The notes under the pieces: generated by a model
Seen by the model: the letters and a program-made list of their open reading frames with translations, nothing else
What the model was told of the DNA's origin: nothing
Databases searched by the model: none
Translations under genes and position numbers: made by a program
Source: Mangrovimonas aestuarii
GTDB taxonomy: Bacteria > Bacteroidota > Bacteroidia > Flavobacteriales > Flavobacteriaceae
DNA length: 64,000 nt
Direction: 5' to 3'
NCBI RefSeq assembly: GCF_028767185.1
Contig: NZ_JARACK010000008.1
Coordinates: forward strand, 90,344-154,343
In this document: in pieces, positions 35,043 through 45,619 of the stretch
Layout of the letters: the number at the start of each line of letters is the position of its first letter
Position numbering within the stretch: the stretch's first letter is position 1

Positions 35043-35687
35043 TTAGTTCTCGAAGGCGTATTTAACAATGTTGGCTCCCATCTTAAGGGCTTTTTCCCTG
35101 ATATCATTTGGGTCGTTATGTACTTCTGGGTCTTCCCATCCATCACCTAAGTCACTTTCAACGGTGAATAAAAGCACTAATCTGTTTTCATAAAAAACAC
35201 CTAATGCCTGAGGGCGTTTTCCGTCATGTTCATGGATTTTAGGCAATCCTTGAGGAAAAGGATATGCAATATTGAATATTGGGTGTGTTGCAGGTAGCTC
35301 AACAAGTTCTTGCTCGGGAAATACTTTCTTCAACTCTTTGGTTAAGTACGGCTGCATTCCGTAATTATCGTCTATATGAAGGAAACCTCCAGAAATAAGA
35401 TAGTTTCTAAGGTTTTCTGCCTCAGCGTCACTAAAAAAAACATTTCCATGCCCAGTCATATGAGCCATTGGGTACATGAACAAATCTGCACTTCCTACTT
35501 CTACTGTTTGCGGTTTTGGATTTATTCTTGTTTGGATATTTGAATTGCAATATGAAATAAGATTGGGCAGGGAAGTGGGGTTGCTATACCAGTCTCCGCC
35601 ACCTTTATATTTTAATAAAGCTATGTCTTGTGCAGATAAGCTAATAGAAAACAAAGCGAAGCCTATTGTAAAGAGTTTTTTCAACAT
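35043..35687 (-). CDS. DUF4159 domain-containing secreted protein
   Basis: This 214-residue protein has a signal peptide (MLKKLFTIGFALFSISLSAQ). The body has the DUF4159 pattern: IALLKYKGGGDWYSNPTSL, then MYPMAHMTGHGNVFFSDAEA, GGFLHIDDNYGM, ELPATHPIFN and KALKMGANIVKYAFEN. The fold recalls glutamine-amidotransferase-like domains without a catalytic Cys. It is linked to rsmE by 5 bases. The role is unknown, possibly envelope-related. Confidence 0.87.
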   Translation of the reverse strand: MLKKLFTIGFALFSISLSAQDIALLKYKGGGDWYSNPTSLPNLISYCNSNIQTRINPKPQTVEVGSADLFMYPMAHMTGHGNVFFSDAEAENLRNYLISGGFLHIDDNYGMQPYLTKELKKVFPEQELVELPATHPIFNIAYPFPQGLPKIHEHDGKRPQALGVFYENRLVLLFTVESDLGDGWEDPEVHNDPNDIREKALKMGANIVKYAFEN

Positions 35688-35692
35688 AATAT

Positions 35693-36397
35693 TTATTCGT
35701 TGATAAAAGCTACTGAATGACAGGCTACTATAGCAGCAGTTTCAGTTCGTAACCTAGTTGAGCCTAAAGTTACAGGAATCCAATTGTTATCCAAAGCACT
35801 TTTTATTTCCTTAGTACTAAAATCTCCTTCAGGCCCTATGAGGATGGTGATATTCTGTTTGGGTGAGAGCATTTCTTTTAATGAGCGTTTGTCGGTTTCT
35901 TCACAATGAGCAATGAATTTACCTCCAAAATGTTCTTGATTTAAAAACTCATTAAAAGTCATAGCCTCATTTAATTGTGGCAAATAATATTGTAGCGATT
36001 GTTTCATAGCCGATAGTAATACTTTGTGAAAGCGCTCTGCTTTTATCACCTTACGTTCACTATGCTCACAAATTATGGGTGTAATAGAATCTATGCCTAT
36101 TTCTGTTGCCTTTTCCAGAAACCATTCATAACGGTCGTTCATTTTAGTAGGTGCAACCGCAAGATGTAAAGAATAGTTCTTCTTAGGGTACATTTTACTG
36201 TCTATTATAGTTGCAATACAATTTTTAATATCGGCTATAGTTATTTCTGCAAGGAACAACCAGCCTTTACCATTAGAAATGTGAAGTAGATCACCGCTAT
36301 TTTTACGCAGGACCTTTATAATGTGCTTGCTTTCTTCCTTATCAAACGCTATTTGTGAATCGTTTTGAGTAATATCAGGATTGTAAAAAAGTTGCAT
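35693..36397 (-). CDS. rsmE: 16S rRNA (uracil-1498-N3)-methyltransferase
   Basis: This 234-residue SPOUT methyltransferase has an N-terminal PUA-like domain (HIIKVLRKNSGDLLHISNGKG), LAVAPTKMNDRYEWFLEKATEIGID, CEHSERKV, and the knot motifs ILIGPEGDFSTKEI and LGSTRLRTETAAIVA. It modifies 16S rRNA at U1498 in the assembled small subunit. The gene lies 11 bases after tsaD in the same direction. Confidence 0.95.
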   Translation of the reverse strand: MQLFYNPDITQNDSQIAFDKEESKHIIKVLRKNSGDLLHISNGKGWLFLAEITIADIKNCIATIIDSKMYPKKNYSLHLAVAPTKMNDRYEWFLEKATEIGIDSITPIICEHSERKVIKAERFHKVLLSAMKQSLQYYLPQLNEAMTFNEFLNQEHFGGKFIAHCEETDKRSLKEMLSPKQNITILIGPEGDFSTKEIKSALDNNWIPVTLGSTRLRTETAAIVACHSVAFINE

Positions 36398-36408
36398 AGA
36401 ACAGTGTG

Positions 36409-37425
36409 TTACATTTTTAATCTAGCAGAAGCTGTTACGTCGAAACTACTAAACTCTTTTTCAAGAAATTTAAGATAACCAACAATACCTATCATTGCCG
36501 CATTATCTGTAGTAAATTCAAATTTTGGAACATAGGTTGTCCATTCAAATTTTTGCTCACCAGATTTTAGTGCGGCTCTTATTCCACTGTTTGCAGACAC
36601 ACCACCTCCAATTGCGATATGGGAAATGCCTGTTTCCTTAGACGCTCTTTTAAGTTTATCCATTAAAATTCCAATAATTGTGAATTGAATGGATGCGCAA
36701 ATATCATTCAGGTTTTCTTGAATAAAGTTCGGGTTAGCTTTGCTTTCCTTTTGTACGAAATATAAAATGGCAGTTTTTAGCCCTGAAAAACTAAAGTTAA
36801 GTCCATCCACCTTAGGTTTAGTGAATTTATAGGCCTTAGGGTTACCTAATTGTGCTCTTTTATCAATTTCCGGTCCAGCAGGATAGCCTAATCCTAGTAT
36901 CTTTCCACTTTTATCATAAGCTTCACCAACAGCATCGTCAATGGTTTCACCTATCACTTCCATATCGAAATAATTGTTTACTCTAACAATTTGTGTGTGG
37001 CCACCGGAAATTGTCATAGCTAAGAACGGAAAAGGAGGCTTTTTAAAGCCTTCTTCGTCTATATAATGAGCTAAAATATGAGCCTGCATGTGGTTCACGT
37101 CTATTAAGGGTATGTTAAGCCCATAAGCTAAAGACTTAGCAAAAGATGCTCCAACCAATAAAGACCCCATTAATCCAGGGCCTCGGGTAAAGGCTACTGC
37201 ATTGAGTTGAGACTTGTCAATATTAGCTTGTGCTAGTGCTTGATTTACAACAGGAACAATATTTTGCTGATGAGCTCTAGAAGCCAGTTCCGGAACGACA
37301 CCACCATATTCTTCGTGTATTTTTTGACTAGCTACAACATTGCTCAAAATCTTACCGTTATGAAGCACTGCTGCAGCTGTATCGTCGCATGACGATTCAA
37401 TGCCCAATATGTAAATATTTTCCAT
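36409..37425 (-). CDS. tsaD: tRNA N6-adenosine threonylcarbamoyltransferase
   Basis: TsaD transfers threonylcarbamoyl to A37 of ANN-decoding tRNAs together with TsaB and TsaE. The Kae1/YgjD hallmarks are ILGIESSCDDTAAAVL at the start, the metal motif HMQAH, TISGGHTQIV, DDAVGEAYDKSGK, GGGVSANSGIR and TTDNAAMIG. The start is taken as ATG 37425 (MENIYILG); ATG 37431 is equally possible, and upstream extensions lack conserved sequence. It is the first gene of the minus-strand housekeeping run and is divergent from tamB. Confidence 0.95.
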   Translation of the reverse strand: MENIYILGIESSCDDTAAAVLHNGKILSNVVASQKIHEEYGGVVPELASRAHQQNIVPVVNQALAQANIDKSQLNAVAFTRGPGLMGSLLVGASFAKSLAYGLNIPLIDVNHMQAHILAHYIDEEGFKKPPFPFLAMTISGGHTQIVRVNNYFDMEVIGETIDDAVGEAYDKSGKILGLGYPAGPEIDKRAQLGNPKAYKFTKPKVDGLNFSFSGLKTAILYFVQKESKANPNFIQENLNDICASIQFTIIGILMDKLKRASKETGISHIAIGGGVSANSGIRAALKSGEQKFEWTTYVPKFEFTTDNAAMIGIVGYLKFLEKEFSSFDVTASARLKM

Positions 37426-37522
37426 AGCCATAGGGATTTTAGGCACAATAATTGTTAATTTTGATGTCAAAGTTATAACTTTAAAACGTATCAAAAAACT
37501 TTTCAAAATACTATATAAAATA

Positions 37523-40500
37523 GTGGCTATTCTGCTGCTGCTTTTCATCATTTTGGTATTGGTGTTCTCCATTCCTGCCATACAAACAAGGCTTGGACAT
37601 TACTTTACAAATAAGCTCAACAAAAAGTATCAAACCAACATTAATGTAGGACGGGTTGGATTGCAGTACAACGGTGATGTGGAATTGAAGGATGTATATA
37701 TTGAAGATTACAAAAAAGATACTTTGATTTCTGTAAAGGAGCTTAACACATCCATCCTTAATTTTAGAAATTTAGCAAATAGTAAGCTGGCATTTGGTGA
37801 TATAGACCTCTATGGAGTATACTTTCATATTAAAACTTATAAAGGAGAGACAGAAACTAATTTAGACAAATTTGTTGCGAGTTTTGATGACGATAAGCGT
37901 CGGAGTGAAACTAATAACTTTTTAATGTCTTCCAGTGATGTAAGTATCTACAATGGTAGGTTTTTGATGACCGATGAAAATAAGGAAAAGCCCAATATCC
38001 TAAACTTTAAAAAGTTAAATATTAATGCTACTAACTTCTTAATAAATGGTAGTAATGTAGATATGAGAGTTAATACTCTTAGTTTTGAGGGAAGACAAGG
38101 ATTACAGATGGAGAATCTGACTACTAATTTTTCTTATACCATATCTGGGATGACCTTTGATAATCTAAATATTAAAACAGGTAATTCTAGATTGAAGGGA
38201 AGCTTACAATTCATCTATGATAGGGAAAACCTAAGATATTTTACAGACAAGGTACAATTGAAGGCTAAGTTTACAGAAGCTGATGTTGCACTTGACGAAG
38301 TAAATAGGTTTTACAGTGAGTTTGGAGAAAAACAAAGAGCAAAGTTTACTGGCGAATTTTACGGAACACTCAATAATTTAGAGGTAAAAAATCTACGATT
38401 AGATACAAGCAGGCGCTCCAAGATTTATGGCGATGTAGAATTTAAAAATTTATTCGATAATGCAAAGGAAAATTTTTCCATGCAAGGGAGGTTCGATAAC
38501 TTAACATCAAACTACAATGATTTAAGGGAAATTATGCCCAATTTATTGGGAAAATCCATTCCCTCTACTTTTGAGAAATTTGGAGATTTCACAATTAATG
38601 GTGTAACCAATATTACACCTACTTCAATTGATGCAGACATAGAAATTGAAACAGAAATAGGCTTTGTTAAGTCTGATTTAGTGATGACTAAAATAAATGA
38701 CATTGATAACGCTAGTTATCAAGGAAATTTGGTTTTTGATAGCTTTGGTTTAGGTGTGTTGCTTGATAACCCTAAGTTTGGAGACACTTCTTTCGATCTT
38801 GATGTAAAGGGAAAGGGGTTTAAGGCTGAAAATATAAATACTAAAATTCATGGTGATGTGTTTTTATTGCAATTCAATAATTACACTTACAGAGATATTG
38901 ATGTTGCAGGTATTTTAAGGAATAATGTTTATGAGGGTAAGCTTTTCTGTAATGATGAAAATCTTAAATTGGATTTTGATGGCCTTGCTGATTTTTCAGA
39001 TGGCCTTTACGCTTTTGATTTTGTTGCTAATGTTACCCATTCTGATTTAAAAGCTTTAAATTTTGTTAAGAATGACAGCTTAGCTCTATTTAAAGGGCGT
39101 GTGGATATGAAAATGTCTGGAAGTTCACCCGAAGACGCAGAGGGTAGTTTGGCTTTCAAGGATACTCATTACCAAAACGAGCACGACGATTACTACTTTC
39201 AAGATTTTGCAATAACTTCAACTTTTCAGGATTCGTTACGATATGTTTCAGTAAACTCTCCAGATATAATAGAAGGAGATATGACAGGAAAATTCAAGTT
39301 TAAGGATTTGGGTAAGTTGTTTCAGAATGCCTTAGGAAGTTATTATAGAAACTATACACCTATAGAGGTTGAACGTAATCAGTTTGCGGATTTCAACTTT
39401 AAAATTTACAATAAAATTATTGAAGTATTTTATCCAAACATAGAATTAGGAAAAAACACATATATAAAAGGTAGGGTTGAAAGTGATGAAAAGGGATTTC
39501 AGCTAACCTTTAATTCTCCAGAAATTCGTTTTTTTGAATATTTTGTAAGTAAGATTAATGTACAGATGGATAACAAGAATCCATTGTTCAACTCAATGGT
39601 AGAAATAGATAGTATTAACACTAAATACTATAAGGCTTCCAAATTCAACTTAGTTAATGTAACACTCAAGGATACCCTTTATATGAGGACTGAGTTTCGT
39701 GGAGGTAAAGGGAATAGAGATGCCTTTAACTTAAACTTCTATCACACAATAAACCAAGAAAATCAATCGGTTGTAGGAATAAAACCTTCCGATATCACCT
39801 TCAAGGAAAACACCTGGTATATCAACAGGGATGACGATATGTTTAATAGGTTGACTTTTAGTAAGTCTCTTAGTGAGTTTGAGATTGAGGATATTGTAAT
39901 GACCCATGACAATGAAGAAATGAGACTCTCAGGAGTTTTGCTTGACTCAACATCTAAAGACTTGACATTAAATTTTAAAAATGTTAATCTTGATCATGTA
40001 ACTCCAGAATTAGATAGCATAAAACTAGGGGGGAGAATTAATGGTAAGTTAAATGTGCTTCAAAAAAAGGGCATCTATTTACCCAGTTCCACCATTACAA
40101 TAGATAGTTTTGAAGTTAATGATTTTATTTTAGGGGACTTTAATGCAAATATTGAAGGAAACGAAAATCTTACCGAATACACTATTGAAGCCTCAATAAA
40201 AGATGATTTTTCTCAGTCCTTTAAGGCTGTTGGAGGAATTAATATAGGACAAACAAAACCAGTAATAGATCTTAATTTAGCACTTAGCAAATTTAACTTG
40301 TCGCCATTAAGTCCTTTAGGGAAGGATGTAATGACTAACATCAGAGGCTTGGCAACCGGTAATGTAAAAGTCACTGGGGCGCTAGATCATCCATCATATG
40401 ATGGTGCTTTACAACTTGAAAATGCTGGATTAACTATTAACTATCTTAATGTGGATTATGGTTTGAGTAAAGGAGCCATGGTTAGGCTTGTTGGGCAAAG

Positions 40501-41977
40501 CTTCCAATTTAAACAAATAGGCATAACAGATACGGTTCACAATACAAAAGGTTTGCTAGAAGGTAGTATAACCCATAATAATTTTTCTGAATGGGAATTG
40601 AATTTAGGTATTACAACACCTAGACTATTGGTGCTTAATACAGAAGAAACAGAAGATTCACTTTATTATGGCACTGGTTTTATGGGGGGAGAAGCTACTA
40701 TTGTAGGGCCAACAGATCAGTTGGTTATAAGTGTTGAAGCAGAAACCAAAGAAGGTACAGTTTTTAAAATTCCTTTAAATGATACCGAATCGATTGGAGA
40801 TAATACCTTTGTACACTTTTTAAGTCCAGAAGAGAAAAAAGCAAAAGCAGAGGGTAAAGAAGTTGGCTATACAGATATTGGAGGATTGGAGTTGGATTTT
40901 GAATTAGATGTTAATCAAAATGCAGAGATTGAGCTCATAATGGATAAAAATTCTGGAAGTACCATTAGAGGGCGTGGTGTTGGAGGACTGCTTATTGAAA
41001 TAAATACCAACGGTAAGTTCAATATTTATGGTGACTTTTCGGTATTTGAAGGAGTGTACAACTTTCTTTTTGGAGGGATTATTCAAAAACAATTTATCGT
41101 TGAGCCGGGAGGGACTTTGGCTTGGGATGGTAACCCTTTCAGTGCTCAGATAAATATCAATGCCATATACAAAACACAGGCCAATCCGTCACCTTTATTG
41201 GATAACCCAATTAATAAAAGTATTCCTGTAAATGTAGAAATACACCTTACAGATCGTTTGGAAAAACCAGAGCTTGACTTCCAATTCTCTTTCCCAACAG
41301 TAAACTCAACTGTTAACTCTGAACTTCAATATAGATTGGAGTCTGCTGAGGAAAGAAGTAACCAAGCTCTATTCTTATTATCTACCGGAGGTTTTTCGAG
41401 TGGAATAAATAATATAACTCCGTATGGTAATATGACCGAGAGACTTAGTGGTATTGTAAACAACTTGCTGTCTGGAGGAGCGAATAGTTTACTAACAGAT
41501 GGAGACAACAAGGTGAATATTGGGTTAAATTATAAGGTTGGTCAAAATACACCTGAATATCAAACAGGAGATGAATTGGGATTAACTCTTCAAACCCAAA
41601 TTAATGATAGAATATTGATTAATGGAAATGTAGGTGTACCAATAGGCGGTGTAAGCGAAACTGTTATTGCTGGAGATATTGAAATCCAGTTTTTGGTCAA
41701 TGAGGATGGTACGCTTAGATTAAAGATGTTTAACCGAGAAAATAGCATTCAAAACTTCGGAGAGGAAATTGGTTATACACAAGGATTAGGGATTAGCTAC
41801 AGTGTGGATTTTGATACATTTAACGAGTTAGTGAATAAGTTGTTTAAGGGAAAGGTAAAAATGTCTAAAAGTAATGAGATAGACCAAAACGAAAAGATTC
41901 AAGATAGTATATCAAATCCTTTACCAGATTTTATTGATTTGGAATCAGACTCACCAGTAAAATCATCTTCAGATTAA
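37523..41977 (+). CDS. TamB-like translocation and assembly module protein
   Basis: The open frame encodes 1484 residues from GTG 37523. A single N-terminal membrane anchor (AILLLLFIILVLVFSIPA) is followed by a very long repetitive beta-rich AsmA/TamB-type body. The C-terminal DUF490/TamB domain (about 1110-1455) includes GVYNFLFGGIIQKQF, PGGTLAWDGNPFSAQ and the SELQYRLES segment. TamB-like proteins bridge inner and outer membranes for outer-membrane protein or lipid transport. No ATG is available; the frame stays open upstream and encodes a basic stretch (KRIKKLFKILYK). The true start is probably an unusual codon upstream. Confidence 0.9.
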   Translation: MAILLLLFIILVLVFSIPAIQTRLGHYFTNKLNKKYQTNINVGRVGLQYNGDVELKDVYIEDYKKDTLISVKELNTSILNFRNLANSKLAFGDIDLYGVYFHIKTYKGETETNLDKFVASFDDDKRRSETNNFLMSSSDVSIYNGRFLMTDENKEKPNILNFKKLNINATNFLINGSNVDMRVNTLSFEGRQGLQMENLTTNFSYTISGMTFDNLNIKTGNSRLKGSLQFIYDRENLRYFTDKVQLKAKFTEADVALDEVNRFYSEFGEKQRAKFTGEFYGTLNNLEVKNLRLDTSRRSKIYGDVEFKNLFDNAKENFSMQGRFDNLTSNYNDLREIMPNLLGKSIPSTFEKFGDFTINGVTNITPTSIDADIEIETEIGFVKSDLVMTKINDIDNASYQGNLVFDSFGLGVLLDNPKFGDTSFDLDVKGKGFKAENINTKIHGDVFLLQFNNYTYRDIDVAGILRNNVYEGKLFCNDENLKLDFDGLADFSDGLYAFDFVANVTHSDLKALNFVKNDSLALFKGRVDMKMSGSSPEDAEGSLAFKDTHYQNEHDDYYFQDFAITSTFQDSLRYVSVNSPDIIEGDMTGKFKFKDLGKLFQNALGSYYRNYTPIEVERNQFADFNFKIYNKIIEVFYPNIELGKNTYIKGRVESDEKGFQLTFNSPEIRFFEYFVSKINVQMDNKNPLFNSMVEIDSINTKYYKASKFNLVNVTLKDTLYMRTEFRGGKGNRDAFNLNFYHTINQENQSVVGIKPSDITFKENTWYINRDDDMFNRLTFSKSLSEFEIEDIVMTHDNEEMRLSGVLLDSTSKDLTLNFKNVNLDHVTPELDSIKLGGRINGKLNVLQKKGIYLPSSTITIDSFEVNDFILGDFNANIEGNENLTEYTIEASIKDDFSQSFKAVGGINIGQTKPVIDLNLALSKFNLSPLSPLGKDVMTNIRGLATGNVKVTGALDHPSYDGALQLENAGLTINYLNVDYGLSKGAMVRLVGQSFQFKQIGITDTVHNTKGLLEGSITHNNFSEWELNLGITTPRLLVLNTEETEDSLYYGTGFMGGEATIVGPTDQLVISVEAETKEGTVFKIPLNDTESIGDNTFVHFLSPEEKKAKAEGKEVGYTDIGGLELDFELDVNQNAEIELIMDKNSGSTIRGRGVGGLLIEINTNGKFNIYGDFSVFEGVYNFLFGGIIQKQFIVEPGGTLAWDGNPFSAQININAIYKTQANPSPLLDNPINKSIPVNVEIHLTDRLEKPELDFQFSFPTVNSTVNSELQYRLESAEERSNQALFLLSTGGFSSGINNITPYGNMTERLSGIVNNLLSGGANSLLTDGDNKVNIGLNYKVGQNTPEYQTGDELGLTLQTQINDRILINGNVGVPIGGVSETVIAGDIEIQFLVNEDGTLRLKMFNRENSIQNFGEEIGYTQGLGISYSVDFDTFNELVNKLFKGKVKMSKSNEIDQNEKIQDSISNPLPDFIDLESDSPVKSSSD

Positions 41978-42003
41978 AATGATATACACCTTTATTTATT
42001 GTT

Positions 42004-42030
42004 GTTAATTACAAAAAATTAACATTTTTA
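42004..42030 (+). terminator. weak AT-rich terminator after tamB
   Basis: GTTAATT/AATTAAC 7-bp stem with loop ACAAAA, followed by ATTTTTA. Stability is low, so termination may be partial. Confidence 0.4.
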
Positions 42031-42033
42031 TTA

Positions 42034-42048
42034 ACGAAAACGTTTTAG
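42034..42048. promoter_or_regulatory. LacI-type operator-like site upstream of pfkA
   Basis: ACGAAAACGTTTTAG is identical over 15 bases to the site at the sdaA transcription start. It lies about 98 bases before the pfkA ATG and 57 bases before the predicted -7 box. Confidence 0.5.
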
Positions 42049-42105
42049 TACGAATTCTTCTGTTAAAATATGATAAATGCCATTTTGTTTATGGGTTTAG
42101 TTTCT

Positions 42106-42113
42106 TAGCTTTA
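42106..42113 (+). promoter_or_regulatory. candidate promoter of pfkA
   Basis: TAGCTTTA (one-base variant of TAnnTTTG) lies 18 bases after a TTG at 42085, within the accepted -33/-7 spacing. The predicted leader is about 12 bases. Confidence 0.42.
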
Positions 42114-42131
42114 CTAAACAAACCATAAATA

Positions 42132-43118
42132 ATGGCAAAAGAAATTAAAAAAATAGGAGTCCTTACTTCTGGAGGAGACTCCCCTGGTATGAATGCGGCT
42201 ATACGTTCTGTAGTCCGTACTTGTGCGTACCATAATATAGAATGTATTGGAATATATCGAGGGTACGAAGGTATGATAGAAGGTGACTTTAGAATACTTG
42301 ATGCACGAAGTGTTAATAATATAGTCAATACAGGAGGGACAATGTTAAAGTCGGCTCGGTCAAAGGAATTTAGAGAGAAGGAAGGGAGGCAAAAAGCATA
42401 TCTCCAACTTAAGAGTGTAGGTATTGACGCTTTGGTAATCATTGGAGGAGATGGTAGTTTTACAGGAGGGCTTATTTTCAGCCAAGAGTTTAATTTTCCC
42501 GTTATAGGTATTCCTGGTACAATAGACAACGATATTTATGGTACGAACTTCACTTTAGGTTACGACACTGCAATCAATACCGTAATCTGGGCAATAGATA
42601 AAATAAGAGATACCGCCAGTTCCCATAAGCGACTGTTTTTTGTGGAAGTAATGGGGCGCGATGCTGGGCATATTGCTCTAAATGGAGGCTTGGGTGCAGG
42701 AGCAGAGGAAATTTTGATTCCTGAGGAGAACTTAGGTCTTGATAGGCTCTTGGATTCTTTACGACGAAGTAAGCAATCAGGTAAATCTTCAAGTATTGTT
42801 GTTGTTGCCGAAGGTGATAAAATAGGTAAGAATGTCTTCGAGCTAAAAGATTATGTTGAGGAGAATTTGGAAGAGTATGAAGTACGTGTATCTGTTCTCG
42901 GCCATATGCAGCGTGGTGGATCGCCAACCTGTTTTGATCGGGTTTTAGCCTGTAGAATGGGGGTAAAGGCTGTGGAGTCACTCTTGGAGGGCAAATCCAA
43001 TTGTATGGTTGGCATTGTAAACAACAAAATGAATCTTACTCCTCTTGATCAGGCCGTTAAAGGCAAATCAGAAATAAATATGGAATTATTACGTGTGTCC
43101 GATATAATGACCACATAA
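42132..43118 (+). CDS. pfkA: ATP-dependent 6-phosphofructokinase
   Basis: This complete glycolytic PFK has 328 residues. The ATP-binding start is GVLTSGGDSPGMNAAIR (11-27), the active-site motifs are GGDGSFTG and PGTIDNDIYGTNFTLGYDTA with catalytic Asp, then EVMGRDAGHIA and LGHMQRGGSP. Gly in GGDGS fits ATP rather than PPi use. gapA follows 14 bases downstream, so they form a glycolytic operon. A palindromic operator-like site upstream is shared with sdaA. Confidence 0.97.
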   Translation: MAKEIKKIGVLTSGGDSPGMNAAIRSVVRTCAYHNIECIGIYRGYEGMIEGDFRILDARSVNNIVNTGGTMLKSARSKEFREKEGRQKAYLQLKSVGIDALVIIGGDGSFTGGLIFSQEFNFPVIGIPGTIDNDIYGTNFTLGYDTAINTVIWAIDKIRDTASSHKRLFFVEVMGRDAGHIALNGGLGAGAEEILIPEENLGLDRLLDSLRRSKQSGKSSSIVVVAEGDKIGKNVFELKDYVEENLEEYEVRVSVLGHMQRGGSPTCFDRVLACRMGVKAVESLLEGKSNCMVGIVNNKMNLTPLDQAVKGKSEINMELLRVSDIMTT

Positions 43119-43123
43119 CTTAA

Positions 43124-44134
<1,011 letters not shown>

Positions 44135-44200
44135 TTTGTATATTATACAGTTAAATGTAATTTGCACAGCTGTTTTGCAGCATCCTTTTATATAGATTAT

Positions 44201-45061
44201 ATGATTTTAATAGTTGATAGTGGTTCTACAAAATGCGACTGGATAGCGGTAGATAGTAATGGTAAACAATTATTCGAAAAGGTTAGAACAAAAGGAATGA
44301 ATCCAGCAATTCTTTCTGAAAAGAAATTGCGTAAAACCATTAAAAAGAATAAAATTCTTTCAGAAAATAAAAATCAGGTTACCCATGTATTTTTCTATGG
44401 AGCTGGCTGTGGTACAGAGCAACCAAGGCTCCTTTTAAAACATGTACTTGAAACTTTTTTTGATAACGCTGAAGTAGAGGTCAACGAAGATACCCTAGCT
44501 GCTGTTTACTCAACCATAAACAATAACGAAGCTGCTGTGGTTTGTATCATGGGAACAGGATCTAACTGCAGTTACTATGATGGCGAAAAACTCCATCAGC
44601 GAGTTAAGTCTCTTGGGTATACACTAATGGATGATGCCAGTGGGAATTATTTTGGCAAACAGTTGATTAGGGATTTTTACTTTGGTCATATGCCCGAAGA
44701 TATTCGTGTTGCCTTTGATGACCGCTATAATTTAGAAAGTGATTACATTAAGTACAATTTATATAAGCAACCTAATCCTAACGCATATTTGGCATCTTTT
44801 GCTGAGTTTATGTTCTTAAACAAAGACTCCGTTTACATTAAAAACTTAATTAGAGATGGTGTGAGCCTGTTTGCAAAAAATATGATTATGCAGTTTAAAG
44901 AGGAAATTAAAACCGTTCCCGTTCATTTTGCAGGGTCGATAGCTTATTTTTCCAAAGATGAAATTCTTGAGGTTTCAAAGGAGTATGGGTTTTATGTTGG
45001 GAATATTGTAAGACGACCTATTGAAGGGCTTGTAAAATACCACACAAGTAAATTGGTATAA
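44201..45061 (+). CDS. BadF/BadG-type ATPase, probable N-acetylglucosamine kinase
   Basis: This 286-residue sugar-kinase-fold protein starts at ATG 44201 (MILIVDSGSTKCDW), where phosphate motif 1 is DSGSTK. Phosphate motif 2 is VCIMGTGSNCSYYDG, and GYTLMDDASGNYFGKQLI and HFAGSIAYF match the bacterial BadF/BadG/BcrA family members annotated as N-acetylglucosamine kinases. Upstream starts are non-ATG and lack conserved sequence. It follows gapA, and the decayed methylglyoxal synthase gene lies directly downstream. The substrate assignment is inference. Confidence 0.83.
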   Translation: MILIVDSGSTKCDWIAVDSNGKQLFEKVRTKGMNPAILSEKKLRKTIKKNKILSENKNQVTHVFFYGAGCGTEQPRLLLKHVLETFFDNAEVEVNEDTLAAVYSTINNNEAAVVCIMGTGSNCSYYDGEKLHQRVKSLGYTLMDDASGNYFGKQLIRDFYFGHMPEDIRVAFDDRYNLESDYIKYNLYKQPNPNAYLASFAEFMFLNKDSVYIKNLIRDGVSLFAKNMIMQFKEEIKTVPVHFAGSIAYFSKDEILEVSKEYGFYVGNIVRRPIEGLVKYHTSKLV

Positions 45062-45064
45062 ACT

Positions 45065-45333
45065 AAAGAGATTGCAATTGTAGCTCATGAAGGAAAGAAG
45101 GCAAAGGAGAGATGGTTCAATTTCTAAATGAACAAAAGGGATGTTTTGCGACAAAAGAAAATCTCATTGGTGAGTACTGGCATTATTGGTGTAAAAGCTG
45201 AATTAGCTGGCTTTTAGGTAACAAAATTGCTTTCTAGGCCTTTGGGAGGAGAGTGATGAACAAATTGCAGCTCGTGTGGCAGAAGGTGAATACTAATCCA
45301 GCTAATGCAGAGCTATTGATTCAAGCTGTTTAG
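45065..45333 (+). pseudogene. mgsA: decayed methylglyoxal synthase (mgsA) pseudogene
   Basis: Pieces of methylglyoxal synthase can be read in order but in different frames: IAIVAHEGKKAKE, then MVQFLNEQK, VLRQKKISLVSTGIIGVKAELAGF, then after a TAG VTKLLSRPLGG, DEQIAARVAEGE, and the terminal TNPANAELLIQAV before TAG 45331. The segment between ARVAEGE and TNPA is deleted; this removes the family's RDPL and PHxPD region with catalytic Asp and His residues. The initiator codon is also lost. The remnant is about 270 bases, against about 370 expected. Confidence 0.85.
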
Positions 45334-45619
45334 TTTTTGGTTACTTAAGAAATGTTTTGCTTTTTATAAATGAAAAAGGAATAGTTCTGTTACTTTTCTT
45401 TCAAAATAACTCGAGTTAATTTAACTGCGAAATTTTTAACAGGTTATAAAATTGAGCCACCTTAGTTGATTTCACCTAAATTTAATCGCATTAATCGAAT
45501 AGTGCATGTTTACTACAAATAAATCCATAAATTTATTCTTAGTTATTTGCTGTGCAAATGTCATAAATTTAAGTAAAAGATAATTGCTGTTTTAATTAAC
45601 TTTTAATTTACCGCAATTC

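Noticed and set aside
42089..42981. Long minus-strand frames opposite pfkA (146 and 135 codons)
   Set aside because: They mirror the coding frame of an unambiguous pfkA, have no recognisable domain and are therefore shadows.
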